Source: Akkermansia muciniphila
Lineage (GTDB): Bacteria; Verrucomicrobiota; Kiritimatiellia; RFP12; JAAYNR01
Assembly: GCA_945870025.1 (NCBI GenBank)
Contig: CAMBQN010000006.1
Location: 52,355-116,354 of the forward strand
DNA: 64,000 nt
Reading direction: 5' to 3'
Shown here piece after piece: positions 34,584-41,160 of the stretch (the stretch's first letter is position 1; every line of letters starts with the position of its first letter). The translations under genes and the position numbers were made by a program. The notes under the pieces are model-generated. The model did not search any database, was not told where the DNA came from, and saw only the letters and a list, made by a program, of their open reading frames with translations.

Positions 34584-35463
34584 ACTCCTTCATCAGCGCC
34601 TGCAACTCCGCCGCGAGTTTCTTGTCGAGCACTGGCAAGTCCGCCGGATAGAGCGAAATCAACTTCTTGCCCTCCTGCTGGTAAAGCTTCTGCTTCAGCA
34701 GCATGCCGATCTTGTAGTCCGTGGTGTCCAGGCCCCAATACTCGATGTAGACATCGTAACGAGGCAGGTAGAAGTCGGGGCGAATGGCATAGCCTTGGAT
34801 GATCTGGAACTTATCGTCGTAACGATACGCGATCGAAAGCGCGGCAATCCAGTCCGCGATTTGCCGCTCGCCGCGCGACTGCACCACCGTGCGGTCGGCC
34901 GTCAGAATCGTCTTCTGGTTCTGCACTTTCATGTCGAAGTTGCGGCGCTCGATAAAGACGGCATCGAAACAGGCCGAACAGTACACGCGCTGAAACTGCG
35001 TCTCGGATATCTGGCGTTCGTCGCCAGAGGTCTCTCGTCCGCACCGCGAACAAGCGACGGGCGAGGACTTCTGCTGTGCCTGTGTCGCCCCCTCGATTTG
35101 CTCGATGGCCTTGAGGGCGGCGGCCAGCACGTAGTCCGGCTGGCCGGCAGCACGGTTCGCCGCATCGCGCAGCACAGGCAGCGCCGCTTCGTCGCCAATC
35201 TTGCCGAGCGCCAGCATGGCATACTGGCGCACTTGCGGGTGGGCATCGCGAGCCAATTCGCACAACATCGGCACGGCGGCGCGGACCGTGGCATCGGTCG
35301 CTAGCTTGCCCAACGCCGAAGCAGCCGCACGCCGGACAGTCGGGCCTGCATGGCGGCAGAGCGCCACAAGCTCCGTGACCGCCGCGGTGTCTCCGGCCTC
35401 GCCCAACTCGACAGCGCGCTTCCGTGCCTGCTCAGATGCCGCCTGAAGTTGTCGTCTATTCAT
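34582..35463 (-). CDS. HEAT-repeat, zinc-ribbon and PD-(D/E)XK nuclease-like protein
   Basis: 293 residues from the ATG at 35463. About 10-125: three to four HEAT repeats ('VTELVALCRHAGPTVRRAAASALGKLA', 'PMLCELARDAHPQVRQYAMLALGKIGDEAALPVLRDAA'). About 136-166: CxxC...CxxC zinc ribbon (C138, C141, C162, C165). About 195-285: a restriction-endonuclease-like domain with Glu199 ('ERQIADW'), Asp230 ('IRPDFYLP'), Glu241 ('YIEYWG') and Lys257/259, the layout of PD-(D/E)XK nucleases such as those at the end of some UvrD-type helicases. No signal peptide. It is out of place in a sugar operon, and flanking repeats suggest insertion. Target (DNA or RNA) and role are unknown; genome defence or repair are possibilities only. 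Confidence 0.75.
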   Translation of the reverse strand: MNRRQLQAASEQARKRAVELGEAGDTAAVTELVALCRHAGPTVRRAAASALGKLATDATVRAAVPMLCELARDAHPQVRQYAMLALGKIGDEAALPVLRDAANRAAGQPDYVLAAALKAIEQIEGATQAQQKSSPVACSRCGRETSGDERQISETQFQRVYCSACFDAVFIERRNFDMKVQNQKTILTADRTVVQSRGERQIADWIAALSIAYRYDDKFQIIQGYAIRPDFYLPRYDVYIEYWGLDTTDYKIGMLLKQKLYQQEGKKLISLYPADLPVLDKKLAAELQALMKE

Positions 35464-35620
35464 TGTGTGTCCCGTAGCGGACTCGACTCGCCGCGCTCGT
35501 CGCGTCCGGACAAATGACGCGACGACCGACGGGAGTCGAGTCACTCTCTTGCCTCCAGTAAAACACCAACCTGCTTTCCGGATCCTGCTCCAGTTGAAGC
35601 GCTATGCCGATGTCGCTCAT
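35456..35620 (-). pseudogene. Truncated duplicate of the ATPase gene start, 54-codon leader ORF
   Basis: Begins with the same 13 codons as the ATPase gene (one substitution), then runs into unrelated sequence and stops at 35456-35458. Its stop overlaps the start of the HEAT-nuclease gene (ATGAATAG), so it could act as a coupled leader. It starts 5 bp after the mutarotase stop, which is where the intact ATPase gene would have begun before insertion. Confidence 0.75.
35480..35542. repeat. Long hairpin upstream of the HEAT-nuclease gene
   Basis: Two 27-nt arms (35480-35506 and 35516-35542) pair at 23 positions; the ends GACTCGACT/AGTCGAGTC and GTCGCGTC/GACGCGAC are perfect, the loop is 9 nt. 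It lies 17 bp before the nuclease gene start. Confidence 0.85.
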
Positions 35621-35622
35621 CT
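35584..35622. repeat. 39-bp direct repeat, upstream copy
   Basis: 38 of 39 positions match 34545-34583. Immediately follows the mutarotase gene on the transcribed strand. Confidence 0.95.
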
Positions 35623-35624
35623 TA

Positions 35625-35963
35625 TTAATCGCAATGGAAGACCTCTGTCATACCTGCCCACCATTCGCCCTTCTTCCGATTCTTCAGGGGCTCCTGGCAC
35701 GGCATGCATTCGGCCCACCATTCCTGCGTGGTCTTGTCGGCCGCCATTCGGGCCATGTCCTTCTTGAAATCCTTCCCGACATACTCGAACGTGCTGAACA
35801 GATAGTAGTTTCCGTCCGGCATCCGACGCAGGTAGATGGTATAATTCCGGATGTTGCACCGCTTGATCATAGCGAGCACAGCGGGCCACACCGCCGCATG
35901 CAGCTTCTTGTACCGGGCCAGTTTGTCTTCCCGGACGCCAATCACGGAACCATATCGCTTCAT
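35625..35963 (-). CDS. rhaM: L-rhamnose mutarotase
   Basis: 112 residues, GGAGG four bases before the ATG. Interconverts alpha- and beta-L-rhamnose. Diagnostic segments: 'KRYGSVIGVREDKLARYKKLHAAVWPAVLAMIKRCNIRNYTIYLR', 'LFSTFEYVG', and the C-terminal 'WWAECMPCQEPL' and 'EWWAGMTEVFHCD'. In rhizobia the homologous gene (rhaU) sits with the RhaTPQS rhamnose importer, the same neighbourhood as here, and this is the main reason to suggest rhamnose as the transported sugar. Confidence 0.94.
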   Translation of the reverse strand: MKRYGSVIGVREDKLARYKKLHAAVWPAVLAMIKRCNIRNYTIYLRRMPDGNYYLFSTFEYVGKDFKKDMARMAADKTTQEWWAECMPCQEPLKNRKKGEWWAGMTEVFHCD

Positions 35964-36019
35964 CGTACCTCCATACCCGTCTCAGGGTTCTTTAAGCAGT
36001 TAAACGGATGAGTTATTCT

Positions 36020-36318
36020 CATTTTTGTTTGTGGGTGTGTGAGTGTGTGGGTGGGGGTCCTTCGGGCACTTCGTATTCAGCCCCATCTTCTCTGACCTGA
36101 CCGCTTGAGATGCACCACGGGGCTGCGTTGTCCATCATGTTGACCAACCCGCCACTCACCTTCTCATAAGCCGCATCGAATACTCGAAGATCTGCATAGC
36201 CGACTCAAATGCATCGCGGTAAACTCGAAGCTCTCTGAAATGCTTCACCAAGCTCATTCGAAAACCTCCCTCACCCACACACTCCCACACTCACACACTC
36301 CCACACTCACACACTCCC
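36020..36318. repeat. GTGTGTGAGTG-type stutter arms around a gene remnant
   Basis: A GT-rich arm at 36027-36056 and an AC-rich arm at 36267-36314 are built from complementary words (GTGTGAGTG / CACTCACAC). They face each other over about 210 bp that contain the S23-type remnant. Confidence 0.7.
36050..36257 (-). pseudogene. Remnant of a four-helix-bundle (S23/IVP-type) gene
   Basis: The ATG at 36257 opens 'MSLVKHFRELRVYRDAFESAMQIFEYS', the N-terminus of 23S-rRNA-intervening-sequence-type four-helix proteins. The frame then closes after seven further residues, while another frame continues directly with 'AYEKVSGGLVNMMDNAAPWC', the usual C-terminal part. Some 75 central residues are missing. 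So an internal deletion with frame change has destroyed the gene. Such small genes are common as single insertions between PVC genes. Confidence 0.75.
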
Positions 36319-36334
36319 TCAAGGCATCGCTTCA

Positions 36335-37537
36335 TCATAAACCTCCTGCGCCAAGCCGGAGCGGATACACGCCGTATTCCCTGACCAACTTGACGATGTA
36401 ATCGTATGTCTTACCGCTGACCGCTGATGAGACGCTGTGGTCGGACTGAAAGATATAGCCTCCGCCTGTGGCTGCCTCCAGTTTCCGCACCACTTCGCGG
36501 CGGATCTCCACCGGGTCGCCTTTCTCCCAGATCTGCACATCGCTGTTCCCGCAGAAACCGATCGATTGCCCCAAGCGGCGGCGCAAATCCACCACATCCA
36601 TGCCCGCCTTTACTTCCAGCGGGTTATAGGCATCCACGCCGATTTCCACGAAATCGTCCATCACCGCCTGCACATTTCCGCACCCGTGATAGATTACCAT
36701 CAGCCCCTGCCGATGACAATGCTCCACAATGGCCTTCACCCACGGCTTGTAGTGTTCCCTCCAGAACGCGGGATTCATGAAGGTGCCGCACTTGTACGCG
36801 ATGTCGCCCCAGATGACAAAGCCATCCAGTTTTCCGGCCGCCGCCGCGATCTGCGCCTGGGCGCATTCGAGATAGAACCGCCCGATCTGCGCGACCACAG
36901 CCGCCATCCGCTCCGGTTCCATCCCGAGCCAGAGCAGATGGTTCTCCGGCCCGATCAGACGTGTCAGGCACTCGTTGACTTCGATGATGCTCCCGAAGAC
37001 CGGGAAATCCGGCCAGAGCGAGTTCACCGTATTCACCCAGGGCGGACTATTGCGCTCAAAGCCATCCCCAACCCCCGCAATCTGGTTGTCGCCTGCATCG
37101 AAGTAACGGCGCCGGTCATGCGGACTGTCAAACGTCGCCACCGCGGCCTCCAGCTTCTCGAGCGTGTCCAGTTCCCACCCGACAAACTCCGGCATGGGAA
37201 TATCGTGCACCTTGCGCAGGATGGCGCCAAACCCCGTCTTGACGGTCACCTCGTGCGGCGACTCCCGGAGCGTCTCGAAGGGGCGGATCCAGGGATCCAT
37301 GTTGGGAACGGTTACAATCCAGTCCAGGTCGTAGTAGTAGTACGGGTTCGCGTCAGCCGGCAAATTCAATTCCTGGCGCCAGCGGCGGATAAACCCGCCC
37401 CAGAAGAAGTCGCTGATCGGAACCCGGTCCGGCTCCCGATGACTCAGCGCCGCCTTCATCCGTTCGAGTTTGCGCAGTGTATTCTCCTTGCGATCCGCCC
37501 CCGCCTCCCGCCTGCCAGTCGTTTCAAACATGCCCAT
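36335..37537 (-). CDS. Uroporphyrinogen-decarboxylase-family protein
   Basis: 400 residues, AAGGAG upstream, start 6 bp after the stop of the glycosidase gene, so coupled to the glycan cluster. The TIM-barrel family to which HemE and corrinoid methyltransferases belong: 'REPDRVPISDFFWGGF', 'YDLDWIVTVPNMDP', 'GFVIWGDIAYKCGTFMNPAFWREHYKPWVKAIVEHCHRQG', 'VIYHGCGNVQAVMDDFVEIGVDAYNPLE', 'GFCGNSDVQ'. It is not HemE itself, because the HemE N-terminal signature is absent. Members in sugar clusters of PVC bacteria have no proven reaction; methyl transfer or sugar-acid decarboxylation are guesses. Cytoplasmic. Confidence 0.85.
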   Translation of the reverse strand: MGMFETTGRREAGADRKENTLRKLERMKAALSHREPDRVPISDFFWGGFIRRWRQELNLPADANPYYYYDLDWIVTVPNMDPWIRPFETLRESPHEVTVKTGFGAILRKVHDIPMPEFVGWELDTLEKLEAAVATFDSPHDRRRYFDAGDNQIAGVGDGFERNSPPWVNTVNSLWPDFPVFGSIIEVNECLTRLIGPENHLLWLGMEPERMAAVVAQIGRFYLECAQAQIAAAAGKLDGFVIWGDIAYKCGTFMNPAFWREHYKPWVKAIVEHCHRQGLMVIYHGCGNVQAVMDDFVEIGVDAYNPLEVKAGMDVVDLRRRLGQSIGFCGNSDVQIWEKGDPVEIRREVVRKLEAATGGGYIFQSDHSVSSAVSGKTYDYIVKLVREYGVYPLRLGAGGL

Positions 37538-37543
37538 GATTAT

Positions 37544-40500
37544 TCACTCCTTCATTACCGCCTGCACATCCGCTGGCGACAACGCCGTGCGGTAGATGCG
37601 GAAATCCCGCAACAGGCCGCGTAAGAACCGCCCTTCTTTGTACCCTTGTCCCAGCCGGAATGTCAAGTCCGGATTGGCCTGAAAATCGCCCTTGGCCGCG
37701 GTGTGACTCTTCTCCACGCCGTTCAGGTAGCAGAACACCTTCTCGCCGTCGCAGACAATCGCCACGTGTTGCCACTGGCCCGCGGTCAGATCCACCGGCC
37801 CCGGCGCGCAGTCCTGGCTGGCGGAATAGCAATGGAATCCGAACCGGTTTCCGCCGTTGTCATTCTGCATGACGATGCCGGGCGGGTGATTGCCGAAGAT
37901 ATTCGCCGAGCCATTCTGCTGCGCCGCCGGGTTCACCCAGAAGGTGATCGAGAACGGGAGACTCAGGTCTTCCAGCGTCGTCGGAAACTCCACGATGTCG
38001 TCCACGCCGTCGAAGCTCAGAGCCGCACGCCCCGCTGCGATTGTCCAGGCCGGCCCCACCTTCAACGCGCCGTTCTCCGGCTTCTTTCCGGTATCCCCGG
38101 TTTTCAGACCGCCATCTCGCTTGTTCCCCGAGGCGTCCGCGACCACGAGCCCCTTGCCTTCGTCCAGTTTCCACCAGGCGTACAACGGCGCATAGCGGAA
38201 GGATTTCCGCGTGGCCGCACCGATGACGTTGGGCTTGCGCGCCCGGTCCCGGATAGTGCTGACCGCAAGAACAAAGTCGCCGCCGCCCAACGGGAACGGT
38301 GAAGTCGTCAACGTCACTGTGGTGCCATCCGCCCCCAGCGAAGCCGCCAGAACCTTGATTCCCGGTTCGAGCGTGTAGTTCGCGGCCGTCTCGGCGTCTT
38401 CCTGCCGCACCGGCTCGCTGAATCTGACGGCCACGCGGTCAGGTCGTCCGCCCACGTTCACGGAAACAACGGTCGGCGCCACCGTATCCACAGGCCGCAC
38501 CGTGACGGTGGTGTAGGCGGTATCCATCCGCCCCTGATCAACCTTCACCTGCAAACGGACCCTATAGGTCCCCGCCTTTTCATAGGCATGCGTTGCCGCC
38601 GCCTCGCGGGCTGTGGCGCCATCGCCGAAATCCCAGTCGTAGGCGGCGATCCGGCCCGGACCGTTTGACGCCGATGTCGCGTCGAACCGGACTGGAAGCA
38701 GCATTTCGACACTGGCTGGATCGGCCGCGATGACCAGCGGATCACGGAACGGCGGCAGCACCTCCACGTCGGCCCGCCGCAGGACAGGAGTTACCAGCAG
38801 ATTCACCAGCTTGCCGCCGCGCACCTTCCCTTCCACGGTCGTCTGCTCCGGCGCGTGCAGTTTGAAATCAACGTCCCAATCCGGCGGCCAGGCTGGCAGG
38901 AGCAGGATGCGCTTGCCGTCGGTCTGCAACAGCATATCCTGCAGGCCGACAATGGCGCTGCCGCCGTGGTCCATGTCAGGGGTCTCGTCCGGACCCGTTC
39001 CGCCCACGCCGCCGCCACCGTCATACATCGTGGGGAAGCGCGTACGCGCCGGTTTGTCGCCCCTGTACCACCCACCCTTGACGCAAGCGTAGTCGAGCGG
39101 GAAACGAAGCTTGCTGAGCGCAAAGCGGCGGGCCTCCTCGGTCAGTCCGAGTCTGGCGACCATGACGTTGCCATACCACCAGCAGAAGGCATTCCCCCCT
39201 GTGCCATCCCGCACGGCAGACCACGTGTTCCGCGCCATTTCGAGATTCGGTTTGCCCACGCCGAAAAGGCTGAAGGGATACACCGTATAGAGTTGCGGCA
39301 TCTCGCCATTCCCAATCAGACCGCCGGTCGGAGTCTGTTGCTGGGAAATGAGGGTGCCTTTTCCTTTTACTTTGTAGGTGGAGATCGGCGGAAGGATCTT
39401 GCGAAACCCTTGAAAATACGCGCGCGTCTCCGGCAGGATCGTCCCCTCCGGCAGCGCGAGGACCGTCTCGCTGATGGCGATGAGACCCGACAACGAATCG
39501 GTGCCGTTGATGTTGTTCGTTCCGCTTTCGCACGTGTTGACGGGCGTGATGACCAGTTGCCCCTGTTCATTCAACTCGCTGCCGGTCCGCCTCTTGTTCT
39601 CCTGCCGGTAGAAGTTGTCGTAGAACCGCGCGGCGCCCTCGATGGCAGGCAGGCAGGGCTTCAGGTCGGCGCCAAAGTAGCGGTGGGCTTCGATCATCAT
39701 CAGGACGAACTCGAGTCCGGAGGTGTTGTAAAACTCGTACCCGCCCAACGTACGCTCGCCGGGAAGGCTCGAAAGCCCCATGGTGTTGAGACCCTCGGTG
39801 TAGACAACCCCGTCCACGCCCAGGAAAAGCTTGAGGCGGGCTTTCTGGAGTTCCGCGGTGCGGACATAGAAGTCCGTGCCCACCTTCAGCATGTCGGCAT
39901 CGCCCGACTTGAGCAATGGCCAGTAGAGATGGCGCTGGTTCTGCCCCATGAAACGGCAGAAGGCCCAGAGCCGTGAATCGGGGTCGGCGTGACACAGGAA
40001 GAACCCGCCATTGAAGAAGGTCGGGTATCTTCCGCTGGAATTCGCCGCCAGCATGGCGCGGAAGAGCTGATAGTTGCGGCCGGCCTCCCAGGCGGGATCA
40101 TTCGTCTTCGTGGAGTCCGGATTGATCACAATACGGCTGCGGTCCCAGAACGCGCGCCACCAGGCCGCAGACGTCTCGCGGTCGGCGGCCTGCGTGGTTT
40201 CGGTCCGCGCCGCAAGCTGGCGCACTTCGTTCGTCCAGGCGTCCGGCGTCGCATCCTGCGCAATGCGCAGCGCGGCGCGCAACGCGAACGCCGTGACGGG
40301 CGCCACGGTCTTGAGCGGCGCGGTGCTGCACCGCCGCCCCTCGTTCGTGCCCGTCCCGCCCTCGCCGGGGGCGAAGCCCGCGCCCAGTAGCAGCCCGCCG
40401 CAGGTCAGATTACCCAGCGTATCGGGAATCTTGTCGGCGATCGTTTGCAGTTTCTGATCCGAGATAATCTTGGCGCGGTAAGCCGACGGCCCGGGCACGC

Positions 40501-41020
40501 GGCGGCTCCAGAGGACGCCGTGGGTGGTAGCCTGCGCAGCCATCTGCCAGTTGCCGTCCAGTTCGAGGGTGGCGGTCACGCTGACCGGCTTGGCGGCGAT
40601 CCCCTCGACGTGAACGACCGGCTGGTGGGCATCGGCCCAAATACGCAGGCTGACCGCCGTGCCGTCCGCCGTACGTCCGCTCACCCGCACGGTGTTGGAT
40701 TCCAGTTCCAGTTCCTGCCGCAACGCAACGGCAAAGGGATTGGGCGAAACGGTGATGCGGATGCGGGCCAGTTTCGTCAGATAATCCTGCTCATTGAAAC
40801 TGTCCGGTGAACTGATGTAGAAGACGACCGCGTCATTCTGCGCCCAGACATTCAGCCCGATATTGCCGCCGCCGGCCGGCATGGAAGACAGCCCGTTGGT
40901 CCCGGGCTCGGTCCAGACGATATTGTACGGCTGGGTCCAGTGGGGGGTGTCGGCGCCGCGCGCCGCCAGGCCCAGGCTCAGGACCAGAACGCTGCCAAAT
41001 AGAACTCGTTTCATTTGCAT
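37544..41020 (-). CDS. Secreted DUF5703 glycoside-hydrolase-like protein with PKD, Ig-like and LamG domains
   Basis: 1158 residues from the ATG at 41020; AAAAGGAGAAT is inside the longer frame from 41056. Signal peptide about 1-24. DUF5703 domain about 30-270 ('YNIVWTEPGTNGLSSMPAGGGNIGLNVWAQNDAVVFY'), then an (alpha/alpha)-barrel-like catalytic region to about 740 ('RNYQLFRAMLAANSSGRYPTFFNGG', 'DMDHGGSAIVGLQDMLLQTDGKRILLLPAWPPDWDVDFKLHAP'), a PKD domain about 770-850 ('YDWDFGDGATA'), an Ig-like domain about 860-960 and a LamG/concanavalin-type domain about 970-1150 ('WKLDEGKGLV', 'FSITFWVNP'). Likely cleaves a glycan outside the cytoplasm; linkage unknown. Paralog of the protein at 46429-49881. 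Confidence 0.85.
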   Translation of the reverse strand: MQMKRVLFGSVLVLSLGLAARGADTPHWTQPYNIVWTEPGTNGLSSMPAGGGNIGLNVWAQNDAVVFYISSPDSFNEQDYLTKLARIRITVSPNPFAVALRQELELESNTVRVSGRTADGTAVSLRIWADAHQPVVHVEGIAAKPVSVTATLELDGNWQMAAQATTHGVLWSRRVPGPSAYRAKIISDQKLQTIADKIPDTLGNLTCGGLLLGAGFAPGEGGTGTNEGRRCSTAPLKTVAPVTAFALRAALRIAQDATPDAWTNEVRQLAARTETTQAADRETSAAWWRAFWDRSRIVINPDSTKTNDPAWEAGRNYQLFRAMLAANSSGRYPTFFNGGFFLCHADPDSRLWAFCRFMGQNQRHLYWPLLKSGDADMLKVGTDFYVRTAELQKARLKLFLGVDGVVYTEGLNTMGLSSLPGERTLGGYEFYNTSGLEFVLMMIEAHRYFGADLKPCLPAIEGAARFYDNFYRQENKRRTGSELNEQGQLVITPVNTCESGTNNINGTDSLSGLIAISETVLALPEGTILPETRAYFQGFRKILPPISTYKVKGKGTLISQQQTPTGGLIGNGEMPQLYTVYPFSLFGVGKPNLEMARNTWSAVRDGTGGNAFCWWYGNVMVARLGLTEEARRFALSKLRFPLDYACVKGGWYRGDKPARTRFPTMYDGGGGVGGTGPDETPDMDHGGSAIVGLQDMLLQTDGKRILLLPAWPPDWDVDFKLHAPEQTTVEGKVRGGKLVNLLVTPVLRRADVEVLPPFRDPLVIAADPASVEMLLPVRFDATSASNGPGRIAAYDWDFGDGATAREAAATHAYEKAGTYRVRLQVKVDQGRMDTAYTTVTVRPVDTVAPTVVSVNVGGRPDRVAVRFSEPVRQEDAETAANYTLEPGIKVLAASLGADGTTVTLTTSPFPLGGGDFVLAVSTIRDRARKPNVIGAATRKSFRYAPLYAWWKLDEGKGLVVADASGNKRDGGLKTGDTGKKPENGALKVGPAWTIAAGRAALSFDGVDDIVEFPTTLEDLSLPFSITFWVNPAAQQNGSANIFGNHPPGIVMQNDNGGNRFGFHCYSASQDCAPGPVDLTAGQWQHVAIVCDGEKVFCYLNGVEKSHTAAKGDFQANPDLTFRLGQGYKEGRFLRGLLRDFRIYRTALSPADVQAVMKE

Positions 41021-41035
41021 TCCTCTATTCTCCTT

Positions 41036-41160
41036 TTCGGTGGACGAAAGAAACAACTTTCCTCGTCAACCGTAATCGTCGCCGTAATCGTCCACCGCCT
41101 CTTTCCGTCTCATGCCGCCTGCATCTCAATCGTTGTCGCTATCGTTGTCCTAATCGTTGT
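41036..41160. repeat. Stutter-word repeat (ATCGTTGTC family), copy in gap
   Basis: Two CGTAATCGTC words and three ATCGTTGT words. Its right end encodes the last residues ('QRLGQR') and stop codon of the DUF5703 gene that ends at 41139. Same word family as 43519-43651. Confidence 0.65.

Noticed and set aside
36267..36314. Simple CA/GT microsatellite
   Set aside because: Not a pure dinucleotide; it has CACTC and CCACAC words mirrored at 36027-36056, so it is treated as a stutter palindrome.
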